Shown piece after piece: positions 43,712-58,785 of a stretch of DNA of 64,000 nt; the first letter of the stretch is position 1, and the number at the start of each line of letters is the position of its first letter. The notes under the pieces were generated by a model. It did not search any database. It saw only the letters and a program-made list of their open reading frames with translations, and was not told the DNA's origin. The translations under genes and the position numbers were made by a program. Location of the stretch: the NCBI RefSeq assembly GCF_013155275.1, contig NZ_JABJXS010000002.1, positions 372,001 through 436,000 of the forward strand. Direction: 5' to 3'. This DNA is from Brenneria sp. hezel4-2-4 (GTDB lineage Bacteria > Pseudomonadota > Gammaproteobacteria > Enterobacterales > Enterobacteriaceae).

Positions 43712-43742
43712 ATCGTTAGACCATTGCTAATGGGCTAACGAT
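43712..43742. promoter_or_regulatory. 31-bp interrupted palindrome upstream of peptide gene 1
   Basis: ATCGTTAG-a-CCATT-gct-AATGG-g-CTAACGAT: 13 paired bases around one A/G mismatch and a 3-base loop. On the minus strand its end overlaps a TATAAT (43707-43712) that would be the -10 of peptide gene 1. It is either an operator or an RNA hairpin in a dicistronic peptide mRNA. No T-run follows, so a plain terminator is less likely. Confidence 0.6.
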
Positions 43743-43855
43743 ACTATTTCCAATCACTTATGCTAAATATAACTTTACGACTGAACAGCCTATAACCTCA
43801 TAATCCTGATGGCGTGTAGGTTTATGGAGAGTGCTGAGCATTAAAAAATTATTTA

Positions 43856-43996
43856 TCAGCCTTTCACAACATGTTTAGTAGGGTAAAGTTGAATGTTTAC
43901 ACCGTGCTTGTTTTTAATGAATTTGATTCCCACACCACCAGAAACGGCTTTCATTTCTTTAAGGTTCAGCTCACGTATACTACTTTTCTTTTTCAT
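43856..43996 (-). CDS. Double-glycine leader peptide 2, putative microcin precursor
   Basis: A 46-residue precursor starting at 43996 after GAGAGG (with AGGGG nearer). Its leader MKKKSSIRELNLKEMKAVSGG differs at only five positions from the 21-residue leader of peptide 1, and the DNA of the leader regions is nearly identical, so the genes are duplicates. Cleavage after GG leaves 25 residues: VGIKFIKNKHGVNIQ followed by LYPTKHVVKG, strongly basic and without cysteine. Both cores begin with a G-x-basic-aromatic pattern (GVRW, GIKF) and end in KG. No known microcin was recognised. Confidence 0.82.
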   Translation of the reverse strand: MKKKSSIRELNLKEMKAVSGGVGIKFIKNKHGVNIQLYPTKHVVKG

Positions 43997-44025
43997 CCCC
44001 TATTTCCTCTCGGTTAATAAAGTAT

Positions 44026-44054
44026 AATATAAGATGTATTTAAAAACAAAGCAA
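44026..44054 (-). promoter_or_regulatory. Promoter of the peptide genes
   Basis: On the minus strand TTGCTT (44054-44049) and TATATT (44031-44026) are 17 bases apart, which places a start about 20 bases before peptide gene 2. The 243-bp gap between exporter stop and peptide 2 is very AT-rich and otherwise empty. The peptides may therefore be expressed separately from the exporter. Confidence 0.6.
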
Positions 44055-44239
44055 GAGGTTAAATGCGTTATTCGGTTTTTTATAAAATTATCTCATTATG
44101 AGCGTGTATCTATTTTGCGATAATTCCATATACTATATTTTCTTGGCAAAAAATAAAAAAACTAATACTTAATTCCCTAATGAATCAATCAATCATCGTC
44201 ACGTGATTTATCTTAAAAAATAAAGTCCATTTATATTAT

Positions 44240-46351
44240 TTATAGCTGAGCGGCCTGGAGATTGATTACTCTGTCTGCGGATTTTATCGTCGACTCTCGG
44301 TGCGCAATAATAATTCGTGTAATATTTAGTTGTTTAATTGCCTGGTTTACATCGTTCTCGCTTTCATTGTCCAGCGCGCTGGTCGCCTCATCCATAAACA
44401 GAATCCCTGGCTTGCGATACAGCGCACGGGCAATAAAAATACGTTGTTTCTGCCCCCCGGATAGCCCTTCGCCCAATTCGCCTATTAGCGTTTCATAGCC
44501 CATCGGCATTTCCATGATGGCGTCGTGGATGTTGCTGGCTTTGGCGCATTCCACCATCCACTCTTCATTAATCTCTTCCACAAATCCGCCGATATTTTCC
44601 ATAATCGAGCCGGAAAATAACCGGTCGTCCTGCATCACGCAGCCGATCATTTTGCGATAGTTGTTTACGCCGAGTTGCCGTATATCCACGCCGTCGGTCA
44701 TAACGCAGCCGGCCTCCGGTGCAAACAGTCCGCACAGCACCTTCATCAGCGTCGTTTTCCCCGTCCCGGACGGGCCGGTTATCGCCACGCTTTCACCGGG
44801 CGCTATGCTGATATTCAAACCGCTGAATACCGCTTTGGATTGACTGTCGTAGCGATAACTCAGATTACGGATTTCCAGCGATATCGGCCGCATTTCGGCT
44901 TTATAGCGGGTATCCATCTTTTGCGGTTCGCGCTGATGTAAGGCGATATCGGCGATACGCTCGTTATGCAAACTCATCATACGTAATTCGAGCAGAAAGT
45001 TGGTCAACGACGCCAGTCGTTCGGAGAACTGCTCCCTGAATACGCCGAACGCCACAAACATGCCGATGGTCATCTGATTATCAATGACCAGGCTGGTCCC
45101 CAGCCATAGAATCATCACCTGATCGCAGGAGGAAATAAAGGTATTGAGGCCGCCGAAAAGCAGGTTCATTTTAGTCACCTTAATTCCGGTGTTGATGGTG
45201 TCGATTTCCAGATTAAGCCAGTGGCTGCTTCGTCGGCCGCTCATCCCCTGCATTTTGACGGTGGCTATTCCATACAAGGTTTCCATAAAAAACGAACCGG
45301 CGCGCGCGATTCTGATCAGCGACTCTTCCGACAGTTGACGGTAGCGATCGTATGTGAATAACCGGATAAGGACGTACACTGCGCTAAATCCCAGCACTAC
45401 CAGGGTCAGGCGGCCGCCGTACAGCGCCATCATTACCAGCACGCACGCCACCATAATGCCATCCATGATCGCGCCCACCAGGCTGGTGGTAAAGGTCTTG
45501 CGTAGTTTGTCCAACGAATCGAAACGGGATTGAATATCCCCTAGCTTGCGTCGTTCGAAATAGCCTAGCGGCAGGTGCAGCAAATGGTTAAATAGCCCCG
45601 CCTGCCACTGCACATTGATCAGTGTCTCCATGACCATCGACGACCAGGCGCGCATCGTGCTTACCGCGGTGCGCAGCAGAATAAAAAACAACAGACCGGC
45701 GCATATCAGCGTCAGTAAGCCGCTATCTCCCGCCGGGATGGCGTGGTCCATTACCAGTTGTGTGCCTATCGGCACCACCAAATTGATGGTTTCAATCACC
45801 ACGGAAAGACAAAAAATCTTTGTCAGCGCCCCTTTGATGCCATATACGCTGCGGATCAGCGTTCCCAGGCGCACCCGGTTTTTCACCGTTTCCGCGGTAA
45901 ATTGACTGCTTGGCCAGATCTCAAGCGCCACGCCGGTAAAATATTGCGACATCTCAGCCAGACCGACCGTGCGCCGGCCGCGCGCCGGATCATGGAGTAC
46001 AAAACGGCGATGCGTGGCGCTCACCAGCACCACGAAGTGATTAAAATCCCAGTGCAGAATGCACGGCGTTTTCAACGCGTTGATATCATCAAGATCCAGC
46101 GACAGCGCCCGGGTGGACATGCCCAGTTGTTCGGCAATATCATTTATCCCAGTCAGAGTGGCGCCGCGCGCGGAGAGGTTGAAGCGTTGCCTTAGCGCTA
46201 TCAGGTCGATGTTCTTACCATAATATCCGCATATCATCGCCAGACAGGCCAGTCCGCATTCCGATGATTCAGTCTGATGCACCAGCGGAATTCGGCGGCG
46301 CAGCTTTAAATCCAGTTTGCCGAGGAGAGTTTTGAATAAAGTCTTATCCAT
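44240..46351 (-). CDS. Peptidase-containing ABC exporter, CvaB-like
   Basis: Inner-membrane transporter that cuts GG leaders and exports the mature peptide through TolC. In the 703 residues an N-terminal C39 peptidase carries C32 ([17 protein letters not shown]), H105 ([10 protein letters not shown]) and D121 (LHDPARG), so the protease triad is complete. Membrane segments span about 160-440. The C-terminal ATPase has Walker [19 protein letters not shown], the signature [19 protein letters not shown] and Walker [13 protein letters not shown]. Sequence follows colicin V CvaB closely throughout ([39 protein letters not shown]). It overlaps the adaptor gene by 8 bases. Confidence 0.93.
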   Translation of the reverse strand: MDKTLFKTLLGKLDLKLRRRIPLVHQTESSECGLACLAMICGYYGKNIDLIALRQRFNLSARGATLTGINDIAEQLGMSTRALSLDLDDINALKTPCILHWDFNHFVVLVSATHRRFVLHDPARGRRTVGLAEMSQYFTGVALEIWPSSQFTAETVKNRVRLGTLIRSVYGIKGALTKIFCLSVVIETINLVVPIGTQLVMDHAIPAGDSGLLTLICAGLLFFILLRTAVSTMRAWSSMVMETLINVQWQAGLFNHLLHLPLGYFERRKLGDIQSRFDSLDKLRKTFTTSLVGAIMDGIMVACVLVMMALYGGRLTLVVLGFSAVYVLIRLFTYDRYRQLSEESLIRIARAGSFFMETLYGIATVKMQGMSGRRSSHWLNLEIDTINTGIKVTKMNLLFGGLNTFISSCDQVMILWLGTSLVIDNQMTIGMFVAFGVFREQFSERLASLTNFLLELRMMSLHNERIADIALHQREPQKMDTRYKAEMRPISLEIRNLSYRYDSQSKAVFSGLNISIAPGESVAITGPSGTGKTTLMKVLCGLFAPEAGCVMTDGVDIRQLGVNNYRKMIGCVMQDDRLFSGSIMENIGGFVEEINEEWMVECAKASNIHDAIMEMPMGYETLIGELGEGLSGGQKQRIFIARALYRKPGILFMDEATSALDNESENDVNQAIKQLNITRIIIAHRESTIKSADRVINLQAAQL

Positions 46352-47618
46352 TTGCCGGCCCCGCAGCGCTCTGTTTCATGTCGTAGAATGGCGAAAGCAT
46401 CCACTGATAAATTTTCCTTTTTTCCAAGAAGAGCGTGATCTCCGCTTTCATCCCATTCTCAAGGGGCATGTACTTGCCGTCATAACGGATAGCCTGTTTT
46501 TCCGGTTTCACAACGACTTTATAATAGGGAATGGATGCCGTTTGAGTACTTTTGGGCGCCCCCTGGTAGGTTTGCATTTCCTGTGGAGACGCCGGCGTTT
46601 TCGACACCATGGTGACCGTTGCTGCGAACTGGCCGAATTTCTCGGCGGGAAACGCTTCATAACGCACATTGACGCTGTCGCCAACGGCGATATAGGGCAC
46701 CGCGTCATTGGGTGTCCAAACGACTAAATAGTAGCTTTTTATATTGTTCGGGATAATCTGCAATAAACTGTCGCCGGGATTGACCATCTGTCCGGCCGTT
46801 ACGCTTAATGAATCTACTTTTCCTTCCGATGAGGCGCGAATAATGATTTCTCCGCCCATGTTGGTATTCACCAGTTCTTTTTGCAGGTCGTAGCGCTGAA
46901 GCTCCATTTGGTATATACGGTTATCGAATTCCGCCGCGTCGGTCTGAATCTGACTTTCCAGAGTGGTGATCTGTAAAGCGTTCTGTTCATTTTGGCCGCT
47001 AAGGGTTAATAAGTCATTTTGTTGTTGATAGTACAATGCTATCTGACTGCTTAATTGGTCTTTATTAATTAACCCTTTTTCCTGATACTGCTGATAGCTG
47101 TCCATGTACTGTTTGAGTTTCCTTATTCCTTCCTCTGATTGGCGGACGATCTCAGATGAGTGTTTAAATGCATTGCTATATTGTATTTTTTGTTTTTCCA
47201 ATGTCTCCAGGGTGGTTCTTTTGCTTTGTTCCAGTCGTGAAATGATATTGTCGATGCGCACCAACTGGTTTTCGATATCCTGTCGTTGATTGTCACTCAC
47301 TACGCCGTCGACGGTACTTTTACTAACATCAATCTGATAAACCGCATCGCCTTTTTTTATTCTCTGTCCTTCGGATACAAACTGTTTTACTACAAACCCC
47401 TGCACGCCTGAACCTATGCTGACCGTGCGCGGCCAGGTTGTTATTTCGCCGCTGACGTTAACCCGGCGCGTATAGGTGCCCTGGGTAATGAATATGATGA
47501 ATATTGCGAGGAAAAGGGCGCAAAATACCATAATTATCCAGGCGGGAATAACAGAGAGCAAAATAGCTCTTCCTTGCCATTTCAATTTTTTGTTTTCTAA
47601 TGCTTCCTGCCTGAACAA
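46344..47618 (-). CDS. HlyD-family secretion adaptor, CvaA-like
   Basis: Periplasmic adaptor that links the CvaB-like exporter to TolC. I choose a TTG start at 47618 ([20 protein letters not shown], 424 residues) because GGGAG lies about 8 bases upstream and colicin V CvaA starts with MFRQDALENRK; a GTG at 47633 would add five residues. One membrane segment (about residues 20-47) is followed by a lipoyl-like half-motif, a long coiled coil (about 110-250) and a beta-barrel. The C-terminus [13 protein letters not shown] is shared with CvaA. It is the first gene of the microcin operon. Confidence 0.92.
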   Translation of the reverse strand: MFRQEALENKKLKWQGRAILLSVIPAWIIMVFCALFLAIFIIFITQGTYTRRVNVSGEITTWPRTVSIGSGVQGFVVKQFVSEGQRIKKGDAVYQIDVSKSTVDGVVSDNQRQDIENQLVRIDNIISRLEQSKRTTLETLEKQKIQYSNAFKHSSEIVRQSEEGIRKLKQYMDSYQQYQEKGLINKDQLSSQIALYYQQQNDLLTLSGQNEQNALQITTLESQIQTDAAEFDNRIYQMELQRYDLQKELVNTNMGGEIIIRASSEGKVDSLSVTAGQMVNPGDSLLQIIPNNIKSYYLVVWTPNDAVPYIAVGDSVNVRYEAFPAEKFGQFAATVTMVSKTPASPQEMQTYQGAPKSTQTASIPYYKVVVKPEKQAIRYDGKYMPLENGMKAEITLFLEKRKIYQWMLSPFYDMKQSAAGPANG

Positions 47619-47901
47619 AAGATAATCTCCCACTGGCGAATACTAAGAAAGGCGGCGATCCTTCTTGAGATATTATCATGATTTCATTATTTCAGGAGTT
47701 GCGCAAGCATGGGGTGAAAATGAAGTTTAGTTCACTGCGGTTATTATTTATTGCCAATTAATTAATAACCATTATTCATAAGGAGCTTATAAATTTTATC
47801 ATGGTACAAATATTTTTTAGTGACTCCAGAGTGTGTGATTATTAAAAACCGACATCAGCATTGCCTATGCTATGCATAAAAGACGACTAGAGCATTCGCG
47901 C

Positions 47902-48092
47902 GTTTACGCAAAAAATGCGCTGATTTGTCGTTTTTACGCGTTTTGTTGCGCAACAGCGTTGAGAATGACTTTCAGTCAATGACCGCCTCATACATTCAAA
48001 GGCGATATAATGTGACGCGGGTCACTATTTTAGTGAGCAATGAAAAAGAGATGTAAATAAAATGTATTATGTCGATCCGTATCACGTTTCTG
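47902..48092 (+). repeat. Direct repeat copy B: functional bgl promoter region
   Basis: Homologous to 43025-43216 (see that entry), ending with an identical 23-base block at 48070-48092. It contains the CRP site and leads into the bgl leader. The microcin locus of about 4.7 kb lies between copies A and B. Nothing gene-like is seen between 47619 and 47901, which is AT-rich. Confidence 0.8.
48011..48026 (+). promoter_or_regulatory. CRP site of the bgl operon
   Basis: TGTGACGCGGGTCACT matches the CRP consensus TGTGA-N6-TCACA at 9 of 10 core bases, 213 bp before bglG and upstream of the antiterminator leader. cAMP-CRP control of beta-glucoside operons is established in E. coli. Confidence 0.7.
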
Positions 48093-48143
48093 TTCAGGAG
48101 CTGTTGATAAGACGATGGCAAGTGGTACCTTGACAGGCATTAA

Positions 48144-48208
48144 GGATTGTTACTGCGCAAGCAGGCAAGACCAGATATCCGCTCTCTCTGCGGGTGTCTG
48201 GTTTTTTT
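48144..48208 (+). promoter_or_regulatory. Ribonucleic antiterminator and terminator 1 of the bgl operon
   Basis: GGATTGTTACTGCGCAAGCA followed by GGCAAGACC (48144-48172) is almost the E. coli bgl RAT. It overlaps a terminator, CCAGATATCCGC...GCGGGTGTCTGG plus seven T (to 48208). Dimeric, dephosphorylated BglG would bind the RAT and prevent terminator folding when beta-glucosides are transported. Confidence 0.92.
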
Positions 48209-48223
48209 GTTTCCAGGGTATGA

Positions 48224-49072
<849 letters not shown>

Positions 49073-49191
49073 AACATTATGTGAGAAATTTGCTTTTCAT
49101 CACATAATCACAATGATGTTGATATAATCGACTTGCATTAGCGTTACGACGGCGAATAAACTCTATTGCAGGATCGGATTTACTAAAATCA

Positions 49192-49295
49192 GGATTGTTA
49201 CTGTAACACTGAATATGAGTGATACAGGCAAAACCTAAACCGTTTTTTTCTTAATGACCACCGTGGTGGCGAGAAAAATGGTTTGGGTTTTTTTT
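49192..49295 (+). promoter_or_regulatory. Ribonucleic antiterminator and terminator 2 between bglG and bglF
   Basis: GGATTGTTACTG...CAGGCAAAACC (49192-49235) is a RAT whose two conserved ends are separated by about 21 bases (TAACACTGAATATGAGTGATA) instead of the usual few. The terminator AAACCTAAACCGTTTTT / AAAAATGGTTTGGGTTTTTTTT ends at 49295. It gates bglF and the genes after it. Confidence 0.85.
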
Positions 49296-49366
49296 CGTCT
49301 CAAAAATAGCATTGGACGTCTGTAACGTCCTGATTTATCGGTGTAGTTACTGAGTGTTAAGGATAG

Positions 49367-52698
<3,332 letters not shown>

Positions 52699-52778
52699 TT
52701 TTACCCTCTTGCCGGCAGGCGTTCTGGCTTGCCGGCTATACGATTTCACGTTCTTATCATTGCTGAACGGATATTGAC

Positions 52779-54461
52779 ATGAATAGACGAGAGCTATTGA
52801 TTAAAGCCGCTGTGGTGGCTTCCTGCATCAAAGCATGGCCGCTACCAAGCGCGCAGGCGAAAGCCAGTTCACCGGTACGGGCGCTCGCCTCGACGCCGGC
52901 GCAGCGTTACCTGCAATTGGCTGAAGCCCTGACCCCGGCCTTGCCGGAGGTTCCCTATCCGGCGCTGGCCGTTGTGGAGCCGAAAGCGGACAACAACGCC
53001 ATGCTGGGCTATGTCATGCAGAAAACCATCGACATAGAGGCGTTGGCGCAGCGCAGGTTTAAAACCGGGGACAGCGTGATTGTCGATTTCGGCGATCATT
53101 ACACCGGCTTCCTGACGTTTTTATTGGATTGGAAAGGCATTTCCTGTGATTCTCCGGCCCGCTTGCGCTTGACCTTCGGTGAAGTGGTCACCGATGTCGC
53201 GGAATCGCTTTATCCCTACAACGGCTGGATTAGCGCCGCCTGGCTGCCGGAAGAGATTATCAACGTCGATTTTCTTCCCACGCCGGTCAGGATCGCCCGT
53301 CGGCAGGCTTTTCGCTATGTGAAAATTGATGTGATTGCCACCTCGTCCAATTTCGACGTCACATTCCGTGATTTTCAGGTTCAGGCCGTGTCATCGGCGG
53401 GCGAAGACAAGCAAGTCCCGGCTAAGTACGACAGTCCATTGTGGCGGGATATCGATAGAGTCAGCGTCAGGACGCTGCATGAATGTATGCAGACGGTCTT
53501 CGAAGATGGCCCCAAGCGAGATCGGCGATTGTGGCTGGGCGATCTGCGCCTACAGGCATTAGCTAACTATGTCAGCTTCAACAACACGGATCTGGTGCGC
53601 CGTTGTCTTTATCTGTTTGCCGGCCTGCAACGCGACGATGGCTATGTGACGGCATGCGTTTATGAAAAACCCGAGCCGAGAATAGGCGAGGTGGTATTGC
53701 TGGATTATGCGGCGCTGTTTGGCAGCGTTCTGTTGGATTACCTCCGCGCCAGTCAGGATAAATCCACGGTGGTTGAACTGTGGCCTATTGCGAAAAAACA
53801 AATTGAATTGCTGTTGCAGCATGTCAATCCGCAAGGCCTCTTTGTGGCGCCGGAAAAAGACTTCGTGTTTATTGACTGGAATGCCGGGGAAGATCAGGAA
53901 TCCGCATCACAAGGGATGGATAAGCAGGCGGCGATGCAGGGCGTGCTGATTTATAGCTGTCAGCGTTTAGTGGAATTAGGAAAGGAGATTCATCCGACGG
54001 AGAATATGGACGACATGGTCGGGAAAATAACCCAATTGACCGATGCGGCCAGAAAAGTATTTTACGACTCGACATTGCAATTATTCGTCAGTGGTAAAAA
54101 CCGACAGATATCCTGGGCCTCGCAAATATGGATGGCATTAGCCAATGTATTACCGCAAAAAGACGCCGCCGTTTGTTTACGCAAAGTGATGGCGACTTCT
54201 GAAGCCATACGGCCGCTGACGCCTTATTTATATCATCATATGGTGGATGCGCTGGTGCAGAGTGGATTAACCACCGAAGCTAAAAAACTGGTCGAAAATT
54301 ACTGGGGAGGAATGATAAAAGCGGGTGCGGATACTTTCTGGGAGGCATTTGATCCTGAGAACCCTCAGGCTTCTCCTTATGGCAGTAAACAAATCAACAG
54401 TTATTGTCACGCCTGGAGCTGTACGCCAAGCTATTTTATTCGCAACCAATTCAGGAAATAG
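52779..54461 (+). CDS. Exported alpha-L-rhamnosidase-like enzyme (GH78-type)
   Basis: The 560 residues begin MNRRELLIKAAVVASCIKAW, with twin arginines followed by a hydrophobic stretch, so Tat export is possible. A jelly-roll region (about 70-215) is followed by an (alpha/alpha)6 barrel. The barrel carries EDGPKRDRRLWLGDLRLQ (about 242-259), the GH78 pattern with catalytic acidic residues, and GADTFWEAFDPEN (glutamate about 522) and YCHAWSCTPSYFI. GH78 enzymes remove terminal rhamnose from flavonoid glycosides and pectin side chains. It follows bglA by 80 bp without a terminator. Substrate is not determined; a related unsaturated or other hexosidase is possible. Confidence 0.75.
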   Translation: MNRRELLIKAAVVASCIKAWPLPSAQAKASSPVRALASTPAQRYLQLAEALTPALPEVPYPALAVVEPKADNNAMLGYVMQKTIDIEALAQRRFKTGDSVIVDFGDHYTGFLTFLLDWKGISCDSPARLRLTFGEVVTDVAESLYPYNGWISAAWLPEEIINVDFLPTPVRIARRQAFRYVKIDVIATSSNFDVTFRDFQVQAVSSAGEDKQVPAKYDSPLWRDIDRVSVRTLHECMQTVFEDGPKRDRRLWLGDLRLQALANYVSFNNTDLVRRCLYLFAGLQRDDGYVTACVYEKPEPRIGEVVLLDYAALFGSVLLDYLRASQDKSTVVELWPIAKKQIELLLQHVNPQGLFVAPEKDFVFIDWNAGEDQESASQGMDKQAAMQGVLIYSCQRLVELGKEIHPTENMDDMVGKITQLTDAARKVFYDSTLQLFVSGKNRQISWASQIWMALANVLPQKDAAVCLRKVMATSEAIRPLTPYLYHHMVDALVQSGLTTEAKKLVENYWGGMIKAGADTFWEAFDPENPQASPYGSKQINSYCHAWSCTPSYFIRNQFRK

Positions 54462-54538
54462 AATCGACGCAGCGATTAACTAAATAAGACTACCGTAAAA
54501 ACGGTTTTATTAAAATTTAGGACAGGTACTAATAATAG

Positions 54539-56209
<1,671 letters not shown>

Positions 56210-56233
56210 TCTTTTATTCACATCGTGTGATGA

Positions 56234-57454
<1,221 letters not shown>

Positions 57455-57588
57455 TTTTCGGATATTGGCTCATTGCGTCAGGCATCGCTTCCCACGTTCG
57501 GCGGGGAAGCGGCCTGAACGTATGACGACTCAAACAGGCGGCCAAGAACAGATGACTTGCCGATAACTATCTACTTACTATCAAGGAA

Positions 57589-58635
57589 ATGAACCTGACT
57601 ATGGTTATTAACAATCGCTTTTCTCTTTGGATCGCCAATACGGGCCGCAGCCTGGCGGCGGGGGTATTGGCGTGCAGCGCCTTTTCCGTTTCCGCCGCGC
57701 CGCAAACGCTGCCTTTTGATGTCGCGCCGCACAAGCAGGTTCGCGTGATTATCAGCACTGATGCCAAGAATGAGGCAGACGACGATTTTGCCGTGGCGCA
57801 TGCGGTGCTGACGCCGACCATGAACGTCAAAGGGCTGATTGCCGCTCACTATTCGCAAACGGCGCCGATGATGCAGCGCGATGCTGAAAACAGCATGATG
57901 GAAAGCTATAAAGAGTTGCAGCATTTGATGAAGGTGATGGGGAAAACCGCCATTCCGGTCTATCGCGGCGCAACGCAGGCGCTGCAAAAGGGAGAAACCA
58001 CGCCGGAATTGAGCGAAGGCGCAAAAATGCTGATCGAGGAAGCGCTGAAAACAGACAGCCATCCGCTGTTTGTGCTGGTCATGGGGCCCATCACCGATGT
58101 CGCCGCCGCGTTGCGCGCGGAACCCCGCATTGCTTCCAGGATGACGGTGGTATGGATCGGCGGCATGCCTTATCCGAAGGGCGGCTGGGAATACAATATG
58201 TTCAACGATCCGATTGCCGCAAACGACGTATTTAAATCGCAGGTTCCGCTGTGGCAAGTGCCGCACAACGTCTATATGTCGGTTCGGGTCTCACTGGCGG
58301 AGCTGGCCGCCCGGGTCAAACCGCAAGGTGAAGTCGGGGAATACCTGTGGCAGCAAATGATCGATTTTAATACGATGATTTCCAAGATCATCAAAGATGT
58401 GCCCTGGCCGAAAAGCGAAGTGTGGGTATTGGGAGACAATCCCTCGGTGTCTCTGCTGCTGGACGATCACGAATACAACTATACGTTGCGCGACGCGCCG
58501 CAGTTAAATGACGATCTCACCTATGCTCCACAACCGAATGCACGCCAGATCCGGGTGTATAACGCGGTGGATACGCGTTTCACGCTGGAAGACTTTTACG
58601 CCAAGCTGGCATTGGCCTATGGCGCGAAGCACTAG
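57589..58635 (+). CDS. Exported nucleoside-hydrolase-like protein
   Basis: The 348 residues have a signal peptide (SLAAGVLACSAFSVSA, cleavage about residue 36) and a nucleoside-hydrolase fold. The calcium-binding motif reads TDAKNEADDDFAVAHAV instead of the DTDPGxDDA of classic inosine-uridine hydrolases, as in a distinct exported subgroup. LFVLVMGPITDVAAAL and GGMPYPKGGWEYNMFNDPIAAN, with the C-terminal acidic pair, are family-like. The ATG at 57589 sits very close to AAGGA; ATG 57601 is an alternative start. It is the last gene of the plus-strand block. Its substrate in a glycoside operon is unknown. Confidence 0.72.
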   Translation: MNLTMVINNRFSLWIANTGRSLAAGVLACSAFSVSAAPQTLPFDVAPHKQVRVIISTDAKNEADDDFAVAHAVLTPTMNVKGLIAAHYSQTAPMMQRDAENSMMESYKELQHLMKVMGKTAIPVYRGATQALQKGETTPELSEGAKMLIEEALKTDSHPLFVLVMGPITDVAAALRAEPRIASRMTVVWIGGMPYPKGGWEYNMFNDPIAANDVFKSQVPLWQVPHNVYMSVRVSLAELAARVKPQGEVGEYLWQQMIDFNTMISKIIKDVPWPKSEVWVLGDNPSVSLLLDDHEYNYTLRDAPQLNDDLTYAPQPNARQIRVYNAVDTRFTLEDFYAKLALAYGAKH

Positions 58636-58718
58636 CATTTTCGTTAACGTCGTTACGCCCCCATGCGCCGGATAGCGCGGGGGTGTTGGACGTTTTGCAA
58701 AAAGTGGTTCATTGTCAT

Positions 58719-58757
58719 CAGGCATACCTTCCCGCGAATATAGGGGAGATATGCCTG
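58719..58757. terminator. Long inverted repeat between convergent genes
   Basis: CAGGCATA and TATGCCTG pair, with an inner TCCC/GGGG, between the nucleoside-hydrolase-like gene and the transporter on the other strand. An upstream CCCCC...GGGGG hairpin (about 58660-58685) may also help terminate the plus-strand operon. Neither has a long T-run. Confidence 0.5.
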
Positions 58758-58785
58758 ACTTACTTATCTCAAATTTCACCTTGTT

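Noticed and set aside
44063-44101. 12-residue plus-strand frame with a strong GAGG ribosome-binding site between exporter and peptide genes
   Set aside because: Too short to judge, overlaps the region just upstream of the peptide promoter on the other strand, and nothing follows it on the plus strand.
43525-47618. Lantibiotic or other modified-peptide cluster
   Set aside because: No dehydratase, cyclase, radical SAM or YcaO gene is nearby; the exporter and adaptor are specifically CvaB/CvaA-like and one peptide lacks cysteine altogether.
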